DNA of 53,320 nucleotides from an archaeon (GTDB lineage Archaea; Thermoproteota; Nitrososphaeria; Nitrososphaerales; Gagatemarchaeaceae), in assembly GCA_021827865.1 (NCBI GenBank), contig JAKAUC010000008.1, positions 1 through 53,320 of the forward strand, read 5' to 3'. This document shows positions 27,307-34,726 of the stretch, piece after piece (within the stretch, counting starts at the first letter, position 1; each line of letters starts with the position of its first letter). The position numbers and the translations under genes were made by a program. The notes below the pieces were generated by a model. It was not told the DNA's origin, made no database searches, and saw only the letters and a list, made by a program, of their open reading frames with translations.

Positions 27307-27615
27307 ATGAAGCTAGCCGCAGAACTCGTGAGCAGGGGGGGTACGATGCTCGCGGACCCCTGCCCCCAGGACGGCGGGATACAGGTGAGGTACCGTGGCA
27401 GGATTTACTGCGTGCTTCACGACGACCTTTCGTTGATCTCCAGGGCGACCCCTGTCACCTACGACACGGTGGTGGTCCTGATGCGGGACGTCCTGGTAGC
27501 GCGCCTGAATGAGACCACGGCCGCGCTCGCTGTTGAGAAGGACATGGACAGGCAGGAACGGCTGGTCTCCCTGGCCGCCAAGTACCTAGAGGTGCTGCAG
27601 AAGCTCCCGAAGTAG
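27307..27615 (+). CDS. Sjogren's/scleroderma autoantigen-1-like small protein
   Basis: The protein resembles the archaeal family with a short helix and a zinc-ribbon-like hairpin (MKLAAELVSRGGTMLADPCP, then IQVRYRGRIYCVLHDD), followed by a helical C-terminus. Of the usual two CxxC pairs only one Cys in each remains (CPQD and YCVL), so zinc binding is doubtful. I chose ATG 27307. The frame is open back to GTG 27232, and TTG 27283 is possible. A TATA-like GTTTAATAC at about 27251-27259 would place initiation near 27280. Confidence 0.65.
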   Translation: MKLAAELVSRGGTMLADPCPQDGGIQVRYRGRIYCVLHDDLSLISRATPVTYDTVVVLMRDVLVARLNETTAALAVEKDMDRQERLVSLAAKYLEVLQKLPK

Positions 27616-27640
27616 CCTTAAATCAGAATCGCCCCGTCAA

Positions 27641-28126
27641 ATGGTCGTGGCGCTCAGGCTGGGGCAGAAGGTCCCGGATTTCTCCCTCCCGGACGCTGAC
27701 AAGACCCTGAGGACCCTCGATGAGTTCACCAAGCATGGCACCACGATATTGGCTTTCTTCCCCTTTGCATTCTCAGGGGTCTGCGACAAGGAGATGTGTA
27801 CGTTCAGAGACTGGTTCGGCGGGCTCCAGAAGGCCAGCGTGCAGGTCGTGGGGGTGAGCGTCGACAGCGTCTTCTCTCTCAAGGCATTCGCGCAGACGTA
27901 CAACCTAGAATTCCCGCTACTGAGCGACTTCAACAAGAAAGTCACCAGGCTCTATGGGGTCCTCCAGGATTCCTGGGTGGGCCTCGGGTACAAGGGGGTC
28001 TCCAAACGCGCCGTGTTCGTGGTGGACATGAGGGGGATGCTCCGATACAGGTGGGCAACCGACACCCCATCCGTCGAACCTCCCTACGCCGAGGTGTCCA
28101 AGATGGCGCAGAAACTCGCCGCCTGA
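27641..28126 (+). CDS. peroxiredoxin (Bcp/AhpC-TSA family)
   Basis: A thiol peroxidase of 161 residues that reduces hydrogen and organic peroxides. The peroxidatic cysteine is Cys48 in FAFSGVCDKEMCTFRD, and Cys53 in the same loop is the likely resolving residue, as in Bcp-type enzymes. The thioredoxin fold follows (VQVVGVSVDSVFSLKAFA, FPLLSDFNKKVTRLYGV). The next gene, an A-type Fe-S protein, follows with its own promoter. Confidence 0.9.
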   Translation: MVVALRLGQKVPDFSLPDADKTLRTLDEFTKHGTTILAFFPFAFSGVCDKEMCTFRDWFGGLQKASVQVVGVSVDSVFSLKAFAQTYNLEFPLLSDFNKKVTRLYGVLQDSWVGLGYKGVSKRAVFVVDMRGMLRYRWATDTPSVEPPYAEVSKMAQKLAA

Positions 28127-28133
28127 GAGTCTT

Positions 28134-28143
28134 ATTTTTATAC
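28134..28143 (+). promoter_or_regulatory. TATA box of the A-type Fe-S gene
   Basis: TTTTTATACG sits about 30 bases before the TTG at 28168, with nothing resembling a ribosome-binding site between. This spacing fits a leaderless mRNA and decides for the TTG start. Confidence 0.55.
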
Positions 28144-28167
28144 GAGCGACGGAGAGTTCCTTGTAGA

Positions 28168-28524
28168 TTGAGCCAAGGCGTAGCGGTCAAGCCCATAGTG
28201 GCGCTCACAACGAAGGCGGCGGACGAGTTGAAACTCTACCTCGAAAGGCAAGGCAAGCCAGGAGCAGCCCTCAGGATATTCGTCACGGCGGGCGGGTGCT
28301 CAGGGCTCTCCTATGGTATGGTGGTTGACGATAAGCTCTCCGATGATGACTACGTGATAGAGGTGGGTGGAGCCAAGGTCGCGGTCGACAGATCTAGCGC
28401 TCCGTTCATCGCTGGGTCAACGGTTGACTACAGGTCAGAGAAGCTGATGGGCGGAGGGTTCGTCGTAGAAAACCCCAACGCCGTCTCGACTTGTGGGTGC
28501 GGCGAATCGTTCAAGACAGCCTGA
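28168..28524 (+). CDS. A-type iron-sulfur cluster carrier (HesB/IscA/ErpA family)
   Basis: A 118-residue protein that carries Fe-S clusters to target enzymes. The three conserved cysteines are present: Cys44 in TAGGCSGLSYG, and Cys109 and Cys111 in the C-terminal STCGCGESF. The hydrophobic core is normal for the family. The start is a TTG, supported by the TATA spacing and by the fit to family length; the open frame extends far upstream but overlaps the peroxiredoxin gene. No SUF or ISC genes are nearby. Confidence 0.92.
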   Translation: MSQGVAVKPIVALTTKAADELKLYLERQGKPGAALRIFVTAGGCSGLSYGMVVDDKLSDDDYVIEVGGAKVAVDRSSAPFIAGSTVDYRSEKLMGGGFVVENPNAVSTCGCGESFKTA

Positions 28525-28577
28525 GCGACGTAGCTGCTTTACCCCGACTCGTCGTCTACCAGTTCTCTCAGGTTAGG

Positions 28578-28703
28578 CGCCGGGGGTAGGATTCGAACCC
28601 ACGCGACCCGAAGGTCACGGGCTGACTGGTCGTTGATCTCGAGTTGCGGACCCGCTTCGTTTTGGGCGGGTTGCCCGCGCATTAACCACTCTGCCACCCC
28701 GGC
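28578..28703 (-). tRNA. tRNA-Ser(CGA) with two introns
   Basis: On the minus strand the acceptor GCCGGGG (28697-28703) pairs with CCCCGGC, and discriminator G and a long variable arm (TGACCTTCGGGTCG) mark a serine tRNA. Anticodon stem is CGGGC/GCCCG. No single intron gives a proper loop; two do. Intron 1 is 28644-28672 (29 bases, position 31/32): exon GCGG pairs with intron CCGC, bulges GC|A and AA|C, inner helix ACCCGC/GCGGGT, a clean bulge-helix-bulge. Intron 2 is 28624-28637 (14 bases, position 37/38) with a weaker motif. The loop becomes CTCGAGA, anticodon CGA (28639-28641). Confidence 0.88.
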
Positions 28704-28730
28704 CCAAGCCTAGCCTCCCAACGACCACTA

Positions 28731-29492
28731 TTATTTCTTTGAGAGAGACCGCCTCTGTCCCAGTGTTTTCGCCAGGAACCAGGCTGTGGCGTCCCACGCC
28801 TCCTCGGCCGCCGCCTGGTTGTATCGTTCCTTCTTCGTCTCGTTGAAGAAGTCGTGTTGAGTGCCAGGGATGATTTTGACTGTCAGGTCGATCCCCTCTT
28901 CGAGGGCGACTTCCACGAATCTAGGCATCAGTGGGCTCATGAGCTCGTCGTCGCTGGCACTGACCGCGAGCACTGGTATGGCGGTCCCAGCCAGGTTCTG
29001 GTGGCTAGGCGGCTCTCCGCAATAGGAGACGGCGGCGTCGGGATGGCCCGGCCTGGCTGCGGCAGCCAGCGATAGGCCTCCTCCGAGGGAGAATCCCAGG
29101 GTCGCGACCTTCGCGTGCCTTTCCCGCGCGGCCTGCACTGCGTCCAGCACGATCCCCAGCATCCCGTCCCTGAAGCCCTGGTCGTACAGGACCGCCAGGA
29201 TCTCGGCGACGTCGGCGTCGGCGGCCTTGGCTTCGAGCTCGGCGGCGACCTTCTTCTTGTTGCGTCTTTCTTCAAGAGAGAGGTCCCATACTGCGGCCAT
29301 CGCTTTTCCGATGTTCCCGGGAGTGAGGAGCGACTCGTATCCTCTGTAGAGAGATGGGACGGCTGTTGCAAACCCGAGTTTTCGGAGCCGTTTACAAACC
29401 CCCTGTATGTGCAAGTCAGGGCCCCAGACCTCGTGCAGGACGACCACGCAGGGCATGCTGGCTCCGGAGACTGACCGAGTCTTGTCCTTCAA
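28731..29492 (-). CDS. dienelactone-hydrolase-family alpha/beta hydrolase
   Basis: A 253-residue alpha/beta hydrolase. The nucleophile elbow is GFSLGGG with Ser135, where true dienelactone hydrolases usually have Cys. The rest of the triad is probably Asp181 or Asp182 (VSASDDELMSPL) and His213 (PGTQHDFFNE). The early Glu21 (VVLHEVWG) is the family's switch residue. Cytoplasmic; substrate unknown. Start TTG 29492 directly follows a stop codon. It ends 28 bases before tRNA-Ser, on the same strand. Confidence 0.85.
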   Translation of the reverse strand: MKDKTRSVSGASMPCVVVLHEVWGPDLHIQGVCKRLRKLGFATAVPSLYRGYESLLTPGNIGKAMAAVWDLSLEERRNKKKVAAELEAKAADADVAEILAVLYDQGFRDGMLGIVLDAVQAARERHAKVATLGFSLGGGLSLAAAARPGHPDAAVSYCGEPPSHQNLAGTAIPVLAVSASDDELMSPLMPRFVEVALEEGIDLTVKIIPGTQHDFFNETKKERYNQAAAEEAWDATAWFLAKTLGQRRSLSKK

Positions 29493-29553
29493 CTAGGCCC
29501 TCTCTCTGAAGGCGCTTGTTTAAATCGAATGTCGGGTCGGGAGTGTTTCTGCG

Positions 29554-29997
29554 ATGAAGGTCTCTCTCATCTGGTCCAGTCCCTACCCTGAGAGGACGAT
29601 TGCTGTGGCCATGAGGAGGTGCTACAGCACTAAGACCATAGAAGAGATAGAATCCGAACTTGAGCAGAAGGGGGCTGATTATTGGAGGTACCTTCTGACC
29701 AAGGCCCTCCAGGACAAGTCGCTCGACGTCTTCGAACATTTCACGCTGACTCTCCTCGTCGAGGGCGCGGGGGACGCCGAGGTGGGGAGCCTCGTCAGGG
29801 ACTTCCCGTACCTCCGGGCGACGCGGGTCAAGGACGCCGACTGGTTCGTGTCCATGAACGCGAGGACCCTCGTGGAGCTCTGGAGAGGGCGGACCGGGGA
29901 GGGCTTCGCGGAGCTCGTCGTGTCAGAGCTCGCCAGCAAGTCTGTCTGCCCTGTCTTCAGCGAGGTGGCCTTTGGAGGGGGGGCCCATGCGGGTTAA
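29554..29997 (+). CDS. ThyX-like paralogue lacking the RHR motif
   Basis: This 147-residue protein looks like a flavin-dependent thymidylate synthase fold. It keeps the FAD-contact His in VFEHFTLTLLVEG and the late motif VSMNARTLVELW. Where active ThyX has RHRxxSxxxxSxR it has only an unrelated stretch (LVRDFPYLRATRVKDAD). It is immediately followed, with an 11-base overlap, by a second ThyX gene with the complementary motif set. It may be a partner subunit rather than a dead copy. Start ATG 29554 is good. Alternative: a decayed duplicate. Confidence 0.75.
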   Translation: MKVSLIWSSPYPERTIAVAMRRCYSTKTIEEIESELEQKGADYWRYLLTKALQDKSLDVFEHFTLTLLVEGAGDAEVGSLVRDFPYLRATRVKDADWFVSMNARTLVELWRGRTGEGFAELVVSELASKSVCPVFSEVAFGGGAHAG

Positions 29998-30517
29998 GCT
30001 CATCTACAGCACAGACCTCGGTGTGCTGAAGAAGGTTCTCTCGGAGAAGGGCGCTGGGTTCGACCCCGAGGCCCTGCTGGACCAGGTCGTCTACATGTTC
30101 GAGATTGAGGACTGTAGTAGGGTGACCACGCACCAGCTGGTCCGCCACAGGGCTGTGTCCTACGACCAAGAGTCTCAGAGGTTCTCGGCCGCCACCAGGG
30201 AGGGTGTCGTGACCCCGCCCAGCATCCAGGCCAACGAGGCAGCGTACAAGGCCTACGACGAAGGGCTCAAGGCTGTCTACGCAGCCTACGAGAAGATGGT
30301 GACCGCGGGGGTCCCCAAGGAGGACGCCCGGTATGTGCTCCCCAGCGCCATCAAGACCAAGCTGGTCATGACCCTGAGCGCGAGGAGCCTCATGCATATG
30401 GTCTGGCAGAGGACGGCCCTTCAGGCTCAGTGGGAAATCAGAGAGCTCGCTACGACCCTCCACGGCCTTGCCCAGAAAGCCACCCCCGAGCTCTGGGCGA
30501 AGATCATAGAGCGATAG
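29987..30517 (+). CDS. thyX: flavin-dependent thymidylate synthase, RHR-bearing subunit
   Basis: ThyX methylates dUMP to dTMP using methylenetetrahydrofolate and FAD. This 176-residue protein has the signature QLVRHRAVSYDQESQRF and the C-terminal block RSLMHMVWQRTALQAQWEIRELA. Two usual residues are changed: the EH of the early helix is DQ (ALLDQVVYMFEIE), and the Asn of the NxR motif is Ser (TLSARSL). Both are present in the preceding gene. The ATG at 29987 follows GGAGGGGG, a strong ribosome-binding site, and overlaps that gene. Classical ThyX is about 210-250 residues, so this one is short. Confidence 0.88.
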   Translation: MRVKLIYSTDLGVLKKVLSEKGAGFDPEALLDQVVYMFEIEDCSRVTTHQLVRHRAVSYDQESQRFSAATREGVVTPPSIQANEAAYKAYDEGLKAVYAAYEKMVTAGVPKEDARYVLPSAIKTKLVMTLSARSLMHMVWQRTALQAQWEIRELATTLHGLAQKATPELWAKIIER

Positions 30518-30519
30518 AG

Positions 30520-31857
30520 ATGACCAAGGCGTTCGGGACTGCAGGCGTCAGGGGCGTCTTCAACCATACCCAGACCCCCGAGCAGGTCTACAGGCTCTCG
30601 GAGACCATAGCCTTCGCGTTCGGGAGAGGAAAGTACGGCGTGGGCTGGGACGGCAGGAAGGCCTCGGCCCTCCTCGCAAAGACGGTCCTTTCGGCCCTCA
30701 GCGCGGTGGGGAGCGACGCCAGCGTGTTCGGCCTCGTGCCTACTCCGGTGCTCGCGTTCGGGACCAGGTCGAGGTCGTGCACGGCCGGGTTCGCCGTGAC
30801 TGCATCTCACAACCCGCCAGAGTTCTCGGGGGTGAAGGTCTTCAACCGCGACGGCATGGAGCTTCCGAAGTCAGATGAAGAGAGGATAGAGCGGGCGATG
30901 GCCGTCGATGTGATGAAGCCCACGGGGGCCTTCGGGCAGTTCGTCCCAGACGAATGGGTGATTGACGACTACATTGGAGCGGTGGTCGCCCGCTATCCGC
31001 GCGCCTCTCAGCCGCTCCGCATAGCAGTGGATTGCGCGGGGGGCCCCGGCGGGCTGGCGACGCCGGCCATACTCAAGGCCCTGGGCCATCAAGTCATCCC
31101 GGTGAACGCGCAGGTCTCATGGAGGTTCTCAGCCCGGCCCCCGGAGCCTACCGCGGCCAACCTGTCCGACTTCGCCTCGATGCTCCCGACCCTGGGCGCA
31201 GACTTCGGTTTCGCCCATGATGGGGATGCCGACAGGCTGGTGATGGTGGATGGGTCAGGGAGAGTGGTGCCCGACTCGATTCTGACGATACTCGCTCTGC
31301 GCGCCCTCGGGCCCGCGGGGGGTGACGCAGTCATCTCAGAGAACACGTCGAGCGCCGTTGAAGAAGAGGCCGAGCGGCTAGGGCTAAGGGTGAAGAGGAG
31401 CCGGGTTGGAAAGACCTTCGCCGTACTCGCGGCAGAAGGGGGGGTATTCGCCGCTGAGCCGAGCAAGGTAGTCGATCCGAAGTGGGGGCTTTGGGAGGAC
31501 GGAATCAACGCTGCGGCCCTGATCTCCAACCTGCTCTCGGCAGAAAGAGGGCTCCTGAGCCGGGTCGTGCAGGAGACACACTGGGGGTACAGGCAGACGA
31601 ACCTGAAAATCCCAGTCAGGATGGACGTCCTCGCCCGCGAGGCCAAGGCATCCTTCAGCAAGTTCAGGATTTCAGAAGAGCGGACCCTCGACGGCCTCAA
31701 GCTCGTGCTTGGTGATGGATCCTGGGTCATGTTCAGGTCCTCGGGGACCGAGCCCATAACGAGGGTGTACTGCGAGTCCAGGGATCCTGTCATGCTCGAA
31801 TCGTTGGTCCAGTTGGGGACGCAGTGCGTGCAGTCGTCCAGCGGCGTCCGCGGCTGA
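30520..31857 (+). CDS. phosphoglucosamine/phosphomannomutase family enzyme
   Basis: An alpha-D-phosphohexomutase of 445 residues. The phosphoserine loop is TASHNPPEFSGVKVF, the Mg site HDGDADRLVMVDGSG, the sugar loop EPSKVVDPKWGLWEDGI and the phosphate-binding loop FRSSGTEPITRVY. In archaea such enzymes serve as phosphoglucosamine mutase or phosphomannomutase for glycan synthesis; motifs do not separate the two. ATG 30520 starts two bases after the thyX stop codon, so the genes are co-transcribed. Confidence 0.88.
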   Translation: MTKAFGTAGVRGVFNHTQTPEQVYRLSETIAFAFGRGKYGVGWDGRKASALLAKTVLSALSAVGSDASVFGLVPTPVLAFGTRSRSCTAGFAVTASHNPPEFSGVKVFNRDGMELPKSDEERIERAMAVDVMKPTGAFGQFVPDEWVIDDYIGAVVARYPRASQPLRIAVDCAGGPGGLATPAILKALGHQVIPVNAQVSWRFSARPPEPTAANLSDFASMLPTLGADFGFAHDGDADRLVMVDGSGRVVPDSILTILALRALGPAGGDAVISENTSSAVEEEAERLGLRVKRSRVGKTFAVLAAEGGVFAAEPSKVVDPKWGLWEDGINAAALISNLLSAERGLLSRVVQETHWGYRQTNLKIPVRMDVLAREAKASFSKFRISEERTLDGLKLVLGDGSWVMFRSSGTEPITRVYCESRDPVMLESLVQLGTQCVQSSSGVRG

Positions 31858-31898
31858 CCGGTCCGCGTTGCGCCTACCACTGAGATGTCGCCGGACTC

Positions 31899-31908
31899 GA
31901 TAAATACG
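31899..31908 (+). promoter_or_regulatory. TATA box inside the longer polymerase small-subunit frame
   Basis: CGATAAATAC at 31899-31908 lies about 27 bases before a GTG at 31930 that is in frame with the polymerase gene. This indicates a leaderless transcript beginning at that GTG rather than at the upstream ATG 31885. Confidence 0.6.
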
Positions 31909-31929
31909 CCATGGGGTTTTCTGCGGCCC

Positions 31930-33399
31930 GTGCCTGAATCGAAGGCTGTCTCGCGTGTCCTGTCCTCCGGCTACATGCTGGATGCCAAGGCCTTCGAGAT
32001 GATCCGGGCGCTCCCGGCCGGGACCGATGCTGATGGCCTAGTGGAGAAGATTCTCGAGCAGAAAGCGGTCTCCCCAGGGGAGGCCAAGGTGATTACCGAA
32101 GACGACGTGGCAAAGTTCATGCCCAGGGAGACGCCCAGGCCCACGGAGCGGCCTGCGGCGAAGGACCCCGCCGAGGTGGAAGTGCTCTCAGACCCGACCC
32201 AGGCCATCGCTCCGGTGGAGGGTGCGGAGGGGTTCAACGGGCTGTTCCGCGACAGGTACCAGCGGCTGTTCTCCATCGTGCGCGAAAGGCTGGACACCAA
32301 GAACAGCGCGACGGTCTCTGCCACCAAGAACCTGGCGCCGGGGAAGAAGGTAAAGGTGGCGGGGCTCCTTGCGGACCGCTCGAGCTGGCGTGGGAGCATT
32401 GAGCTGAGGGTGGACGACCCGACGGGCACGCTGAAGGTCGTATGCCAGGACCCGCTAGTCGAGAAGTCTGCGCTTGAAGCTCCGCTGGACAGCATGGTCG
32501 TGGTCGAGGTGTCCAGAGGCAAGTCAGGCTCGCTCTACGCCGGCTCCGTAGTCCTCCCCGACGTCCCAGGGCACAAGGTCGTCTCCACTTCGCACCGGGT
32601 GTACGCGGCCCTCCTTTCCGACCTTCACATCGGCAGCAGGATGTTCTTGGCGGACGACTTTCGCCGCTTCCTCCAGTGGCTGAACGGCGCCTTCGGCGAT
32701 GAGGACGTGGTCGGCCGGGTCAAGTACTTGGTGGTGGCCGGGGACTTGGTGGACGGGGTGGGCGTCTACCCTGGCCAGGAGTTCCAGCTCGCGGAAAGGG
32801 ACCCGAAGAAGCAGTATGACCTGGCCGCTAGCCTTCTCTCCCAGGTGCCGGGGCACATTCAGATAATCCTATCCCCCGGAAACCACGACACAGTCAGGCA
32901 GGCCCTCCCTCAGCCCGCTGTGCCAGTCGACATGGCCGAGTCGTTGTACGCCATGGACAACGTCCGGTGGGTCGGTGACCCCGCCTGTGTGAAGCTCCAC
33001 GGCGTTTCGTTCTTGCTGTACCATGGGAAGAGCCTCGACGACGTGATAGCCACGACGCCGAACCTCGCCTATGACAGGCCGACGGAAGCCATGAGGCTTC
33101 TCCTCAAGGCGAGGCACCTCGCCCCCACCTATGGTAAAAGGACGGCCCTGTCACCTGAGCCCCGCGATTACATGGTGATAGACCAGGTGCCCGATGTCTT
33201 CCATGCCGGGCACGTGCATACCTATGGTGAGCTTTCCTACAGGGGGACCCTGCTAATCAACTCGGGGACGTGGCAGGCGCAGACTGACTTCCAATCAAAC
33301 ATGGGTCTCGAACCGACGCCCAGCGTGATCCCTGTCGTCGACCTCTCGACTCTTGAAGTGACGAGGCGCAGCTTCGGGGCTGCGGCGTTCGCTTCCTAA
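31930..33399 (+). CDS. dp1: DNA polymerase D small subunit (DP1, Mre11-like exonuclease)
   Basis: DP1 is the 3'-5' exonuclease and processivity partner of archaeal replicative polymerase D. The protein has an N-terminal helical region, an OB-fold (about 130-230) and a C-terminal calcineurin-type phosphoesterase. Metal motifs are complete: SDLHIGSRMF, VVAGDLVDGVGVYPGQE, SPGNHDTVRQ, LYHGKSLDD and FHAGHVHTYG. Start GTG 31930 (489 residues) is chosen from the TATA spacing; ATG 31885 would add 15 residues. The large subunit DP2 is not in the window. The gene converges on cdc6 with overlapping stop codons. Confidence 0.93.
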   Translation: MPESKAVSRVLSSGYMLDAKAFEMIRALPAGTDADGLVEKILEQKAVSPGEAKVITEDDVAKFMPRETPRPTERPAAKDPAEVEVLSDPTQAIAPVEGAEGFNGLFRDRYQRLFSIVRERLDTKNSATVSATKNLAPGKKVKVAGLLADRSSWRGSIELRVDDPTGTLKVVCQDPLVEKSALEAPLDSMVVVEVSRGKSGSLYAGSVVLPDVPGHKVVSTSHRVYAALLSDLHIGSRMFLADDFRRFLQWLNGAFGDEDVVGRVKYLVVAGDLVDGVGVYPGQEFQLAERDPKKQYDLAASLLSQVPGHIQIILSPGNHDTVRQALPQPAVPVDMAESLYAMDNVRWVGDPACVKLHGVSFLLYHGKSLDDVIATTPNLAYDRPTEAMRLLLKARHLAPTYGKRTALSPEPRDYMVIDQVPDVFHAGHVHTYGELSYRGTLLINSGTWQAQTDFQSNMGLEPTPSVIPVVDLSTLEVTRRSFGAAAFAS

Positions 33400-34589
33400 C
33401 CCGCGGCGCCGAAGGCCGGGTCCTCAGCGAGGGTCTTCTCCAGGGTGTCCCTGCCTATCAGGAGCCGGATCTTCTTAGTCCGCCCCCTCCTCCCCTTGCT
33501 GACCACTGAAGCCTCCACCAGCCCCAGCAGGTCCAGGTCCCCCAGTATGCCGCTCAGTCTCCTCTGGGTCAGCGTCTCGATGCCCAGCCTCCTGCAGAGG
33601 CCGCTGTAGGCGAGGTATAGTTCCCCGGTGTTCGTCCCCCCGTCGAACCTCGAGACCGCGTAGAGGATTGCTTTGTTCTGCACGGGGAGAGAGCGTATCG
33701 CCTCGTCCACCCTGTCCACCTCCATCTTGTCCGACGCCTTCCTGATGCAGGAGTCGTCGATTCCGTGGAGCCCATCCCGCTCGGCGACCTCCCCCGCGAT
33801 GCGCAGGAGATCGATGGCGCGTCTGGCGTCCCCATGCTCCGACCCGGCCATCGCCGCACAGAGGTTTATGGCTGCGGGTGACGCGACGGAAGGCCTGAAC
33901 GCGACCGCTGCCCTCTCCGTAAGTATCTCTCGGAGCTCGTCGACTGTGTATGGGGGGAAGACGAGCTCCTCCTCGCTCATGCTGCTCAGGACACGAGGGT
34001 CGAGCCCCTCCTTGAACTTGAGGTCGTTCGAGATCCCCACGATGGCGAGGAAGCCAGGCGAGAGCCTGTTCCCTGACCGCGTGAATGAGTAGAGGATGTC
34101 GTCTCCGAAGAGCTTTACCAGGTAGTCTATTTCGTCGAGAACGAGGACGACCTTCTTCTTGTTCTCTCGTATGTTCTCCGAGATCCTGTCCACAACTTCC
34201 CCGACGGCCAGGCCCGTGAGCGGTATCTGCTTGCCCTTGCTCAGGTCGAGGTGGCGGGCGAAGTCGGCCAGGGTACGATACTCGCCGTCGGCAAGCCGGG
34301 TATTGACATAGGCGAGGACCAGGTTGGGGTTGTTCGCCTCTGCCTTGAGCTTCGCCAGGACGTAGTTGGCCACCGCTGTCTTCCCGGTTCCCGTCTTGCC
34401 GTAAAGCAGGAGGTTCGATGGTTTTGAGCCCCGAAGGATGGGGGCCAGAATCTGGGCCACCGCCCTGGTCTGGGGGTCGCGGAACGGCAGGTGTGAGGGG
34501 ACGAACTCAGGGCTCAGGGCGTCTCGGTTCACGAATAGGGGCTTGCCTTCCTTGGCCCTGCGGAAGATTTCGTCTATGCCCTCTGGCAT
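33396..34589 (-). CDS. cdc6: Cdc6/Orc1 replication initiator
   Basis: This AAA+ protein recognises ORB elements and loads the MCM helicase at the origin. The 397-residue protein has Walker A (LLYGKTGTGKTAVANYVL), Walker B (VVLVLDEIDYLVKLF) and the sensor regions (LAIVGISNDLKFKEGLDPRV). A C-terminal winged helix follows (LYLAYSGLCRRLGIETLTQRRL, then LDLLGLVEASVVSKGRRGRT). It overlaps dp1 by four bases tail to tail. An ORB-like element stands eight bases before its ATG. Confidence 0.95.
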   Translation of the reverse strand: MPEGIDEIFRRAKEGKPLFVNRDALSPEFVPSHLPFRDPQTRAVAQILAPILRGSKPSNLLLYGKTGTGKTAVANYVLAKLKAEANNPNLVLAYVNTRLADGEYRTLADFARHLDLSKGKQIPLTGLAVGEVVDRISENIRENKKKVVLVLDEIDYLVKLFGDDILYSFTRSGNRLSPGFLAIVGISNDLKFKEGLDPRVLSSMSEEELVFPPYTVDELREILTERAAVAFRPSVASPAAINLCAAMAGSEHGDARRAIDLLRIAGEVAERDGLHGIDDSCIRKASDKMEVDRVDEAIRSLPVQNKAILYAVSRFDGGTNTGELYLAYSGLCRRLGIETLTQRRLSGILGDLDLLGLVEASVVSKGRRGRTKKIRLLIGRDTLEKTLAEDPAFGAAG

Positions 34590-34596
34590 CTAGGAG

Positions 34597-34611
34597 CAGT
34601 GGAAACACTGG
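34597..34611. promoter_or_regulatory. ORB-like core upstream of cdc6
   Basis: CAGTGGAAAC matches the core of archaeal origin recognition boxes, and CAGTG-GAAA-CACTG is also a perfect inverted repeat. It lies eight bases before the cdc6 start codon. A single element without the G-run suggests autoregulation by Cdc6 more than an origin. Confidence 0.45.
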
Positions 34612-34726
34612 TCTAGATAGGTCTTTTCGGGCCTCGACCCCCGCGTGCTCTCTGTCCCTTCATGGGCATGTCGGGCAATCGGACGGAGCCGGCGGGACGA
34701 CCCCAAAGGGCCGGCGTAGGTCTTCC

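Noticed and set aside
30430-30519. Upstream extension of the phosphohexomutase frame
   Set aside because: It overlaps thyX in a different frame; the family N-terminus begins at ATG 30520.
34590-34726. Origin directly upstream of cdc6
   Set aside because: Only one ORB-like core, no G-run, no AT-rich segment; the cluster at 45.7-46.0 kb is far stronger.
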